Below are positions 25,084 through 32,303 of a DNA stretch of 50,183 bases, piece by piece. This stretch comes from Eubacterium sp. GTDB lineage: Bacteria; Bacillota; Clostridia; Oscillospirales; Acutalibacteraceae. The position numbers and the translations under genes are program-made. Within the stretch, counting starts at the first letter, position 1, and each line of letters starts with the position of its first letter. The DNA is taken from assembly GCA_017886765.1 (NCBI GenBank), contig JAGHJI010000004.1:1-50183 (forward strand), given 5' to 3'. The notes under the pieces were generated by a model. It ran no database searches. It saw only the letters and a program-made list of their open reading frames with translations, and was not told where the DNA came from.

Positions 25084-25437
25084 ATGACGGATTATACATT
25101 AGTCAAAGAAGAGCTTATGAAAGCGCTGGGATGCGACGAGGCGCAGGCGGAACAGTATGAATCTTATATAAATAGCGCGCTTGCGTCCGTTGCCGCAATG
25201 CTTCAAAGCGATGAGGATGAAAACGATATACGTGTTGTAACACTGTGTGCGATGAAAGCATATTACCAGATCATTCTGACGCAGGAGGATGACGGTATCA
25301 TTTCTTTTAAAGCCGGTGACGTTTCGTATACAAAGGAAGAAACATCGGTATCCAGGGCAAAGGCATTATTAAGAGCGGCAGAGGAAAACTGCGGCGGTTT
25401 GGTGTACGGCGGCAGCTTTGCGTTCAAGGCGGTGTAA
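25084..25437 (+). CDS. Head-tail connector (gp6-like)
   Basis: 117 residues, helical, starting MTDYTLVKEELMKALG with a conserved CAMKAYYQIIL core and KAGDVSYTKEE. Length, position right after the capsid gene and helix pattern fit HK97 gp6/YqbG-type adaptors. Ribosome site GGCGGAG. Confidence 0.65.
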   Translation: MTDYTLVKEELMKALGCDEAQAEQYESYINSALASVAAMLQSDEDENDIRVVTLCAMKAYYQIILTQEDDGIISFKAGDVSYTKEETSVSRAKALLRAAEENCGGLVYGGSFAFKAV

Positions 25438-25438
25438 A

Positions 25439-25792
25439 ATGAAAAAGGATATTATAAAAAGCCAGCTGGATAAGGCGGGCAGGACGGTTTATCTTAAGGA
25501 CGGCGCATGGAGGTCCGTACCGTTTAAAGCCTGTGTTTCCCACCTGTGGAGGAAAAAGACTTCCGCTTTTGAGCCGGAATATGCCCAGCTTGGCAGGAGC
25601 TTTTCCGAATATTACCTTTATATCGGGCCTTACGGTCACGATATTACATCATTGTCCGGTGACGCTGTGCTGGAGCTGGATGGTGAAAATTATGCCTTCA
25701 AACACGCCGACGCCGTTCTTTTCGGCGGAGAGGTTATTTACTATACAGGGATACTGAAAAGAATAAAGGGGGCTGACTGGGATGAAAATTGA
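25439..25792 (+). CDS. Head completion / head-tail joining protein
   Basis: 117 residues starting MKKDIIKSQLDKAGRTVYL, beta-rich, one base after the previous stop. Its position between connector and tail-completion genes suggests a head-closure protein. No specific motif is recognised, so function is from context. It overlaps the next gene by 11 bases. Confidence 0.55.
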   Translation: MKKDIIKSQLDKAGRTVYLKDGAWRSVPFKACVSHLWRKKTSAFEPEYAQLGRSFSEYYLYIGPYGHDITSLSGDAVLELDGENYAFKHADAVLFGGEVIYYTGILKRIKGADWDEN

Positions 25793-26177
25793 AAATATAC
25801 TTGACGCGCTCATCCATCTGATAGAATCGGACGATTATTTCTCTTCTGTAAATATTCTGAAAGCGTATCCCTGCTCACCGGCGCCAAGCCGTCTTGCGGG
25901 AGAAACGGTAGCGCTGGGACTGGAGAAAATCAAAATGTCCTCCTCAAGCGTGGACGAAAGCAACAGAACCGGTGAAATATCCGTGTTTGCCGATATATTC
26001 ATACCTGTAAAAAAATCAAACGACAGAGCCTTTGATATTTTATCAAAGCTTTGCGGATGCTTCTGCGTTTATAATGTTCTTTCTGTGTCGGCTCAGCGGA
26101 TCGCAGTGGATGTGAACACCGCTTCCTATGTGCTTAAAACGGTTTTTACTTTTAACGATGAGATTGAGGTGAATTGA
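25782..26177 (+). CDS. Tail completion/terminator-like protein
   Basis: 131 residues, MKIENILDALIHLIESDDYF..., of mixed alpha/beta type with a conserved-looking GETVALGLEKI and VDVNTASYVLKTVF. In related phages the gene at this place caps the tail tube or joins it to the head. The call is by order only. GGTG-type ribosome sites and an 11-base overlap tie it to the previous gene. Confidence 0.5.
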   Translation: MKIENILDALIHLIESDDYFSSVNILKAYPCSPAPSRLAGETVALGLEKIKMSSSSVDESNRTGEISVFADIFIPVKKSNDRAFDILSKLCGCFCVYNVLSVSAQRIAVDVNTASYVLKTVFTFNDEIEVN

Positions 26178-26267
26178 ATGAACGAAAATATTGATATTGC
26201 AAAGCAGATAAGCGAGATCATACGCCTGGACCAGAAAAGGTATGATAAAAGCGGCGGTGATGTGTAA
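26178..26267 (+). CDS. 29-residue frame in place of the sheath-tube-tape measure genes
   Basis: MNENIDIAKQISEIIRLDQK and nine further residues, ending with TAA directly before the next ATG. It has a proper ribosome site (GAGGTG, six bases before ATG), so it is probably translated. It may be a coupling peptide or the start of a deleted tail gene. Its position is exactly where four or more tail genes are missing. Confidence 0.45.
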   Translation: MNENIDIAKQISEIIRLDQKRYDKSGGDV

Positions 26268-26774
26268 ATGAAATTAAAATTCAGGGATTTTGAATTCCCT
26301 GTTAATCCGTCGGACATAGAGATTTCATCGTCATCCAACTGCGTGAGCAGGGCGGTCTTAGGGAAAAACAGCAATGTCCAGAACCTATCCGTTAATCCGG
26401 TGACTGTTACCGGCAGCGGAGCATTTTACGGCGATAACGGCGGAGAATACTGCGCCATGCTTCAGAATATGCTGAAAGATAAAAGTCCCGGCTGGCTGCT
26501 GATACCCTCCGCTCCTCCGGTAAAAGCCTTTTTTACAAAGTTTACATTCAATAAAAACTGTAAGAAGAATTGTGTGCAGTATTCCTTTGCATTTACCGAG
26601 GATTGTACACAGCGCGCAGCGGAAAAAGCTTTCACTTGTACTGTTGCGAAAGAGGGTGAAAACGCCTTTGACATCGCGTACCGGTGTTCCGTGACGGTGG
26701 ATGATATTATGAGACTGAACGATATCAGAACGCCGTTTGATATTGCGGAAGGGAGCAGAGTGATCATCAGATGA
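26268..26774 (+). CDS. LysM-containing baseplate protein (XkdP-like)
   Basis: 168 residues. The N-terminal part FRDFEFPVNPSDIEISSSS is typical of XkdP/gp53 proteins next to the tape measure in contractile phages. The C-terminal ~50 residues form a LysM (AKEGENAFDIAYRCSVTVDDIMRLNDIRTP). It would bind peptidoglycan or stabilise the baseplate hub. It is shorter than PBSX XkdP. The stop overlaps the next ATG (ATGA). Confidence 0.75.
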   Translation: MKLKFRDFEFPVNPSDIEISSSSNCVSRAVLGKNSNVQNLSVNPVTVTGSGAFYGDNGGEYCAMLQNMLKDKSPGWLLIPSAPPVKAFFTKFTFNKNCKKNCVQYSFAFTEDCTQRAAEKAFTCTVAKEGENAFDIAYRCSVTVDDIMRLNDIRTPFDIAEGSRVIIR

Positions 26775-27721
26775 AAATAGTTTTGAAAACAATCAGCGGA
26801 ATGGAATATGAGCCGGAGGAAATCACGGAGATTAATTTTACTCGCACCGCAGGTGTAGCCTGCGACAGTATCCGTTTAAGATTTAAAAGTTCGGATCACC
26901 GCGATGAAATCGTTACAGTTAAAGCCTTTAATGCCGGTGAGATGATTTTTAACGGCTATTGTGATAACCAGAGAATCAGTGAGGACGGCGGCGGATACGA
27001 AGTTTATATATACGCACGTTCGTCCGCCTGTATCCTTGTTGACAATGAGGCTGAACCTTTTACATACAATATGCCCACCGCAAACCAGCTTTGCTTCACT
27101 TTTGCAAGACCTTTCGGCTTTTCAGGAAATCTGCCCGTTATTGAAAGCAAGGAAAAGTATGAGGTTACCAAAGGGACTTCCTGTTACGGAGCGATAAGCG
27201 GTTTTGTGTCCATGGCGGCGGGAAAGCATATATATATTTCTCCGCAAAACCGTATTCAGCTTCTTGAAAAAAGCGAGGATATTGAAAACCTTGGAAAGTA
27301 TGGTGTCCTAAGCGCAGCGACGGTTATAAACCGGAGCGAGCCGCTGACGGAGGTGCGTTTCAAAAAGACGTCGTCCGCTTCCGGTTACAGACTGCACATG
27401 AGGGCGCAGGCGCGGCAGGATTTTAATTTTAATGAAAGGGTCCGTTATGTCAATCTATCCTCTCTGCCCCAGTGGCAAAGGAAATATACCGTTTTAAAGA
27501 CGCTGAAAAATTCCTTTGAGGATTATCGGACCCTTGAGGTTACGGTGACGGGTTATATGAGCAAGCCTTTGCTCCAGCGCTTTTCTTACAGTTCGGGAAT
27601 CGGCGCGTACGAGGAGTATATTTTAACCGAAAAGGAATATATATACAGCGCGTCGGGAGAAATGACAAAGCTTACACTGAAAAAAGAAATCGATATAAAG
27701 GAGATAACGTATGTGGATTAG
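26771..27721 (+). CDS. Baseplate hub protein (XkdQ / gpD-like)
   Basis: 316 residues starting MKIVLKTISGMEYEPEEITEI, beta-rich, with the hub pattern DNQRISEDGGGYEVYIYARSS and VTKGTSCYGAISGFVSMAAG. In contractile phages this protein, after LysM, forms the hub around the spike. Both flanking genes overlap it, showing a coupled operon. Confidence 0.7.
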   Translation: MKIVLKTISGMEYEPEEITEINFTRTAGVACDSIRLRFKSSDHRDEIVTVKAFNAGEMIFNGYCDNQRISEDGGGYEVYIYARSSACILVDNEAEPFTYNMPTANQLCFTFARPFGFSGNLPVIESKEKYEVTKGTSCYGAISGFVSMAAGKHIYISPQNRIQLLEKSEDIENLGKYGVLSAATVINRSEPLTEVRFKKTSSASGYRLHMRAQARQDFNFNERVRYVNLSSLPQWQRKYTVLKTLKNSFEDYRTLEVTVTGYMSKPLLQRFSYSSGIGAYEEYILTEKEYIYSASGEMTKLTLKKEIDIKEITYVD

Positions 27722-28067
27722 CAGAAAGCTGATATCAAAAGAGGACACACCTGCGATACAGAGCGGTATGAGTACGCTGAATCATAATGGGCAGGTGGAG
27801 GCGGTATCCACCGGAGCGGAGAGAGATATCCGTATCTATTCGCCTTACGGCTACAGCTTTTCACTGCCGTCGGGTGTGGAAATGCTGCTTTCAAACAGCT
27901 CCGGGCAGCAGGCAGCGATAGGTACCCTTATGCAGAATACGGATACAGAGCCGGGAGAAATAAAAATCACCGCGGCATCCGGAGCGTGTATCCGTCTGAA
28001 GAACAATGGTTCAGTGGTGATAAACGGAATGGAAATTGACAAAGACGGGGTGATCGTCGGTGAGTGA
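27711..28067 (+). CDS. Baseplate spike/assembly protein (gpV-like)
   Basis: 118 residues, beta-rich, with an OB-like GERDIRIYSPYG-type region and a repetitive C-terminal stretch (IKITAASGACIRLKNNGSVVING) like the beta-helix of short spikes. It is shorter than P2 gpV. Position between hub and gp25-like gene supports the call. Confidence 0.6.
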   Translation: MWISRKLISKEDTPAIQSGMSTLNHNGQVEAVSTGAERDIRIYSPYGYSFSLPSGVEMLLSNSSGQQAAIGTLMQNTDTEPGEIKITAASGACIRLKNNGSVVINGMEIDKDGVIVGE

Positions 28068-28338
28068 TAAGAACCCTATTATCCGCCGTGTCCTGACGGA
28101 CTGCGTTACCGCGTTTATCTGCCCGAGGGGAGAATTTTATCCTGACAAGGACTATGGAAGCCGGATTATGAAAAACATTGTTACCGCGGATATACAGACC
28201 CTGCTTTGTTACGCCAGACAGGCGGTAAGCGAAATGGACGGCGTATTTGTCAAATCAGCGGTGAAGGAGAAAGACAACATATTATTTAATATTCTGATAA
28301 ACCATGAGGAAGGGCAGGTGAGCATCCCGGTTGAATAA
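28060..28338 (+). CDS. Baseplate wedge protein (gp25/gpW-like, XkdS)
   Basis: 92 residues, GTG start behind GGGGTGAT and overlapping the spike gene by 8 bases. It shows the gp25 signature of a short positive N-terminus, GREFYPDKDYGSRI-like CPRGEFYPDKDYGSRI, and VSEMDGVFVKSA. It joins hub to J-like protein. Confidence 0.75.
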   Translation: MSDKNPIIRRVLTDCVTAFICPRGEFYPDKDYGSRIMKNIVTADIQTLLCYARQAVSEMDGVFVKSAVKEKDNILFNILINHEEGQVSIPVE

Positions 28339-29404
28339 GACGTATGAACAAATCATGGAAGAGATGAAAAACGCGTATTTCAGCGAGTGCGGTGAAAGGC
28401 TTGACGATTATTCACAGACTGCAAAAAGGCTTGAGGCTGTAGCCGGAGAGCTGTATGCGATCTCCTGTTACGGTGATTATATATTCAGACAGGCATTTAT
28501 ACAAACTGCCACAAAAGAAAATCTTGACAGGCACGGTCAGGTCAGAAACTGCGTCAGAAAGACGGCGGCCAAAGCCTCCGGTACTCTGACCTTTTATATT
28601 GACCAGCCGGCGGAGGAAAAAATCGAAATAGCGGAAGGTACAGTCTGTTCAGCGGAAAAATTTCCCTATATCCAGTTCGCCGTAACACAGAGCGGGTCGA
28701 TTGAAGCAGGACAGACCGGCGTTACGCTGCCCGCGGAGGCGCTCTCCAGCGGCAGTGATTATAATCTGGAGTCCGGCACGGTTACCGTTATGGTAAACGC
28801 GCCCGTGGGTGTGAGCGGCGTCAGAAATGATATACTGTTTACCGGCGGATATGATGATGAAAGTGACAGCGCTTACAGGCAGAGGATTCTGGCGCATTAT
28901 TCTGTTGAGCCTAACGGTGTAAATGCGCAGTCCATAGCCAACGCTGTTTTGCAGCTTGATTTTGTAACCGACTGCTATATACCAGACGCGGATACCCCGG
29001 GCAAGATTACGACGGTTGTCGCCACGAAGAACAACCTCATCACTGCAGAGCAGACAGAACAGGTGAAAAAAGCCGTAGGGATAGACGAGCTTACGGGAGC
29101 GCAGATTGATGTTCAGCTTGCCCAGCCTCAGGAATTTTCCATAGTGATCGAAGCATATATCCGCTCAGGCTTTGATAAGGAGAATGTGAAGACGGAAATG
29201 GAAAGAACAGTCCGGGAAATCTGCTCGGCATGCAGAATCGGAGAGGCGCTGATGCTGAATACCGTGTCAAAAAAGCTGGCGGCTGTTTCTGAAATCAGCA
29301 GTTTCAATATTTATTCAAACGACGCTTACGGAGAGGTTGTTCCCTGCGCAAGCAAAAGCTATCTCTATCTTGAAAATCTGGCGGTGAATTGCTTTGACGA
29401 ATGA
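28331..29404 (+). CDS. Baseplate J-like protein (XkdT)
   Basis: 357 residues of the gpJ/XkdT family. N-terminal YSQTAKRLEAVAGELYAI, middle TFYIDQPAEEKIEIAEGTVC, the hallmark FTGGYDDESDSAYRQRIL and PNGVNAQSIANAVLQLDFV, and the end NTVSKKLAAVSEI. It starts with TTG inside the gp25-like gene. Complete length suggests it is under selection. Confidence 0.85.
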   Translation: MNKTYEQIMEEMKNAYFSECGERLDDYSQTAKRLEAVAGELYAISCYGDYIFRQAFIQTATKENLDRHGQVRNCVRKTAAKASGTLTFYIDQPAEEKIEIAEGTVCSAEKFPYIQFAVTQSGSIEAGQTGVTLPAEALSSGSDYNLESGTVTVMVNAPVGVSGVRNDILFTGGYDDESDSAYRQRILAHYSVEPNGVNAQSIANAVLQLDFVTDCYIPDADTPGKITTVVATKNNLITAEQTEQVKKAVGIDELTGAQIDVQLAQPQEFSIVIEAYIRSGFDKENVKTEMERTVREICSACRIGEALMLNTVSKKLAAVSEISSFNIYSNDAYGEVVPCASKSYLYLENLAVNCFDE

Positions 29405-29954
29405 AAGGTTATATGAAAGACTTTCCTCGCTTTTTGACAAGCTGGGTATAGAGCATCCTGCCGGCTCGACTGAAAATGCGGAGCTTATGGCGTACTGCGT
29501 CGGAATAGACAGTGTGTACAAGGATTTTGAACTTTATTTCAGTCAGCTATTCGCGGATACAGCTTCGGGATTGGGTCTGTCTCTTTTCTGCGAGCTGTTT
29601 AAGCTTGATTCCGGCCTGGCGGACTCTGAGAAAAGAACGCTTATTATACAGGGACTCGGAAGGCAGTATGGTGATTACATATTCGGCACGATGGAAAGTG
29701 CATTTGAAAAGTTAGGAGGCTTTTCCGTAAGCTGTGAGCATTTTCTTCTCACCATTAACGGCTCGGTTAAGGATGATCCGGCCCTGCTTTCCAAGGCAGG
29801 AAAAATCATTGAAAATAATCTTCCGCCCTGTACGGCGGCGAAATTCAGCGGAGACGGCGCCGATTTTGATTACTGGGATTCCACCGATTTTTTATTTGCT
29901 GAATATGATGATCTGAAACTGGGATTTGAACTTTTGGATACAGTAACAGTATAA
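29394..29954 (+). CDS. Tail protein I-like (XkdU/YmfQ)
   Basis: 186 residues following J, the normal P2 gpI place. MTNERLYERLSSLFDKLG, then ERTLIIQGLGRQYGDY-like KRTLIIQGLGRQYGDY, and the C-terminal LLSKAGKIIENNLPPCT pattern common to this family. TTG start (29394) behind GGTGA, overlapping the J gene by 11 bases. Confidence 0.7.
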   Translation: MTNERLYERLSSLFDKLGIEHPAGSTENAELMAYCVGIDSVYKDFELYFSQLFADTASGLGLSLFCELFKLDSGLADSEKRTLIIQGLGRQYGDYIFGTMESAFEKLGGFSVSCEHFLLTINGSVKDDPALLSKAGKIIENNLPPCTAAKFSGDGADFDYWDSTDFLFAEYDDLKLGFELLDTVTV

Positions 29955-29968
29955 GTAAAGGAGAGAAA

Positions 29969-30451
29969 ATGAGCAGTACAAATAAGACAAAAAATCTGGG
30001 ACTGAACAGCTGGATAGGCTCCGATAAACCGAAAAGAATTGATTTTAATACGGACAACGAGATAATAGACCAGGTCGTTTCCGGCCATAATCAGGATACC
30101 TCCCTCCATATCAGCGATGACGAAAGGGAAAGATGGAACAACTATATGTTTACCGGAATGTATTACGGAAACGGGACGACACAGCGGGTTATTACCACAA
30201 GCTGTCCCTTTGAGGCGAGAATCGGTTTTGTATTTGCCAACAGCAGAACGATGTCCATCGTGCGTTTTTCAGAATCGAAGAACAATAATTATTTCGGCAT
30301 CTTCGGCTTCCTTGCAAATTCGCTGGGTATTAAACTGAATGACGACTGCAAAAGCTTTACGGTTAATCAGAGCGCTTCCGCGATGACATCGAGTGAATAT
30401 GCTAATTTCAACGAGTCGGGCGTGGCTTATCATTATGTAATGTTCAGATAA
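29969..30451 (+). CDS. Short tail-fibre-like protein
   Basis: 160 residues behind AAGGAGAG. The N-terminal baseplate-attachment pattern KNLGLNSWIGSDKPKRIDFN and the HxxDxxLHISDDERERWN motif are typical of short Clostridia phage fibres. The rest is beta-rich with no receptor domain recognised. It is the last gene; its terminator is split by element B. Confidence 0.7.
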   Translation: MSSTNKTKNLGLNSWIGSDKPKRIDFNTDNEIIDQVVSGHNQDTSLHISDDERERWNNYMFTGMYYGNGTTQRVITTSCPFEARIGFVFANSRTMSIVRFSESKNNNYFGIFGFLANSLGIKLNDDCKSFTVNQSASAMTSSEYANFNESGVAYHYVMFR

Positions 30452-30466
30452 TAATTATAAAACTGT

Positions 30467-30490
30467 ACTCCGGATCTTTTGGTCCGGAGT
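30467..30490 (+). repeat. Left copy of duplicated terminator hairpin (element B flank)
   Basis: A 24-base hairpin (ACTCCGGATC...GGTCCGGAGT), the stem of the fibre gene's terminator without T tract. It is repeated without change at 30786-30809, where the T tract follows. Confidence 0.88.
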
Positions 30491-30785
30491 CAGACTGTCG
30501 ATAAAGTCGGCTGAACCACGCCGAAATAAAATACAACAATCCGTTTTGCCTCCCTTGTTAAAGGAAGGTGGCAGCGCGTAGTGCTGACGGAGGGATTCTA
30601 ATAAAAAGCAGCGGTAAGGATATCGAATCCTTACCGCTGTTGTGCGTTTTTCGTTTTTTGCTCGGGGGCAGTACCCTCGTACAGCTCCCGCTCGCAAGAA
30701 AACAAAATTCACCTCGATTTCTCGAAGTCTGTCCAGCGTGTAGGGATACATACTTTTTTAAATTTACAACTTTTTCTACACGCTG
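30491..30785 (+). mobile_element. Terminator-nested small element, copy B
   Basis: About 295 bp with the same ends and right-hand part as copy A (19226-19522), in the same orientation. Ends: left CAGACTGTCGATAAAG, right (reverse complement) CAGCGTGTAGAAAAA. The middle differs from copy A and holds a hairpin-forming repeat (CCTCCCTTGTTAAAGGAAGG). Differences from A in the shared right part are single bases plus a short AT-rich patch near the end. An internal inverted copy of the left end (reverse complement CAGACTTCGAGAAATC) lies at about 30717-30732. Confidence 0.78.
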
Positions 30786-30816
30786 ACTCCGGATCTTTTG
30801 GTCCGGAGTATTTTTT
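30786..30816 (+). terminator. Right copy of duplicated terminator, with T tract
   Basis: Exact second copy of the 24-base stem followed by ATTTTTT. It restores termination for transcripts leaving the phage cluster through element B. Confidence 0.88.
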
Positions 30817-30817
30817 C

Positions 30818-30846
30818 TTTACTTTATTGATATATTGTACTATAAT
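30818..30846 (+). promoter_or_regulatory. Promoter of the panT-coaX operon
   Basis: TTTACT at 30818-30823, a 17-base spacer and TATAAT at 30841-30846. The leader of about 88 bases contains hairpins CGGCAAA/TTTGCCG (30865-30885) and ATGCA/TGCAT (30893-30905). I recognise no known riboswitch in it. Confidence 0.6.
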
Positions 30847-30940
30847 ACTAACGCATTGTATCCGCGGCAAAAATAAGATTTGCCGGGTGGTTATGCACTT
30901 TGCATTCCGCTCAGGAACAGTAGCAGAAAGGAAATTTAAT

Positions 30941-31519
30941 ATGAAAACAAACACACGGAAAATCGCAGGGACCGGTCTGCTTACTGCTATAGTAGTGGTG
31001 CTTCAGCTGCTTGGCAGTTTTATAAAACTCGGTCCTTTCTCCATCTCACTTGTGCTTATACCAATAGTAGTCGGTGCGGCGCTGTATGGTAAGCTGGCAG
31101 GTGCGTGGCTGGGTCTGGCTTTCGGCATAGCCGTTCTTGTGTCAGGCGACGCGGCGGCGTTTATGACGATCAATCCTGCCGGCGCAATAATTACCGTTAT
31201 CGTCAAGGGACTGCTTGCCGGACTTGCGGCAGGGCTGGTTTACAGTCTGATTGAGAAGAAAAATAAGACGGCGGCAACGATTGCGGCTGCGATTGTATGC
31301 CCTGTAGTCAATACAGGCGTGTTCCTTATCGGATGTTCGCTGTTCTTTATGGACACGGTAAGGCAGTGGGCGGAAGGCGCCGGTTTCGGCTCTTCGGTAG
31401 GAACGTATATGATCGTCGGTTTGGTAGGGCTTAATTTTGTATTTGAACTGGTGATAAATATTGTACTTTCACCTGTGATTGTTAAGCTTGTAAGACTGGG
31501 AAAGAAGGAAAGCAAATGA
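30941..31519 (+). CDS. panT: ECF transporter substrate-binding (S) component, probably for pantothenate
   Basis: 192 residues with about six helices (for example LGPFSISLVLIPIVVGAALYG, VLVSGDAAAFMTINPAGAIITV, MIVGLVGLNFVFELVINIVL) and the small-residue-rich pattern of ECF S components. Substrate is inferred from four-base overlap with coaX, whose product phosphorylates pantothenate. AGAAAGGAAA precedes ATG 30941; the frame continues upstream through the leader but without a good start. It needs the shared EcfT/EcfA1/A2 module encoded elsewhere. Confidence 0.75.
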   Translation: MKTNTRKIAGTGLLTAIVVVLQLLGSFIKLGPFSISLVLIPIVVGAALYGKLAGAWLGLAFGIAVLVSGDAAAFMTINPAGAIITVIVKGLLAGLAAGLVYSLIEKKNKTAATIAAAIVCPVVNTGVFLIGCSLFFMDTVRQWAEGAGFGSSVGTYMIVGLVGLNFVFELVINIVLSPVIVKLVRLGKKESK

Positions 31520-32280
31520 TTTTAGCTGTAGACATAGGAAATACGAATATTGTACTGGGGTTTCTGGACGGAGAAGAGCTGATTCACGAATGCCGGCTTA
31601 CCACGGCGGCTGATGATTCGGCCGACGAGTATGCCATTAAATTTAAAAGTATATTTGAAATTTTTGATATAAGGGTTGAGGATATTGAGGGCAGCGTGCT
31701 GTCCTCGGTGGTGCCGCCCCTGAACAGGACCATCCCCAAGGCGCTTATGCTGATTACCGGCAAGAAGCCGATTGTTGTGGGACCGGGTGTGAAAACGGGG
31801 CTGAACATAAAAATCAACAATCCTGCGGAACTGGGCGCAGATATGGTGGCCGGCGCGGTGGCAAGTATATCCAAATACCCCTGTCCGCAGATCGTTTTTG
31901 ACCTGGGTACTGCCACAACTGCCTCTGTTATTGACAGAAACGGCTGCTTTCTCGGCGGCTCCATCGTCTGCGGAGTAAAGACAGGTTTGAATGCGCTTAC
32001 GTCCTCAACAGCGCAGCTGCCGCAGATCGAGATCGTGGCGCCTGAAAAGGCTGTGTGCGCTAATACGATTGATTCCATGCGCAGCGGTACGGTCTTTGGC
32101 ACGGCAGCAATGCTTGACGGAATGATAAAAAGGTTTGAGGCGGAGCTGGGCGAAAAAGCCACCGTAATCGTTACGGGCGGTCTGGGCGGTGTGATTGCCA
32201 ACTATTGCGAGAGCGACATGATCGTTGACAGACATTTGCTGATTGACGGACTCCGTATAATATATGAGAAGAACAAATAA
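31516..32280 (+). CDS. coaX: Type III pantothenate kinase
   Basis: 254 residues, the first enzyme of coenzyme A synthesis. ASKHA-fold motifs: phosphate 1 LAVDIGNTNIVLG, base of the pocket PIVVGPGVKTGL, the metal-binding LGADMVAGAVA, phosphate 2 IVFDLGTATTASVI and GGSIVCGVKTGLNAL, and adenosine motif VIVTGGLGG. The ATG overlaps the panT stop (ATGA), indicating coupled translation. Confidence 0.95.
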   Translation: MILAVDIGNTNIVLGFLDGEELIHECRLTTAADDSADEYAIKFKSIFEIFDIRVEDIEGSVLSSVVPPLNRTIPKALMLITGKKPIVVGPGVKTGLNIKINNPAELGADMVAGAVASISKYPCPQIVFDLGTATTASVIDRNGCFLGGSIVCGVKTGLNALTSSTAQLPQIEIVAPEKAVCANTIDSMRSGTVFGTAAMLDGMIKRFEAELGEKATVIVTGGLGGVIANYCESDMIVDRHLLIDGLRIIYEKNK

Positions 32281-32303
32281 TTTTTATATCAGAGGTTAAT
32301 TTT

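Larger units (their letters stand above)
20374..30451 (+). mobile_element. Phage structural gene cluster without sheath, tube, tape measure, lysis or integrase
   Basis: Sixteen tightly packed, same-strand frames run from small terminase to a short fibre in the order of a contractile (PBSX/XkdP-XkdU type) phage. All frames are intact. The stretch between the tail-completion-like gene and the LysM baseplate gene, where sheath, tube, chaperone and tape measure normally sit, is reduced to one 29-codon frame. There are no replication, repressor, holin, lysin or recombinase genes. It is either a deleted prophage or a domesticated particle (gene-transfer-agent or bacteriocin-like) completed by genes elsewhere. 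Confidence 0.8.

Noticed and set aside
30847-30940. T-box or TPP riboswitch in the panT leader
   Set aside because: GGGTGG and related words appear by chance, but the conserved cores (T-box AGGGTGGNACCGCG, TPP CTGAGA) are absent.
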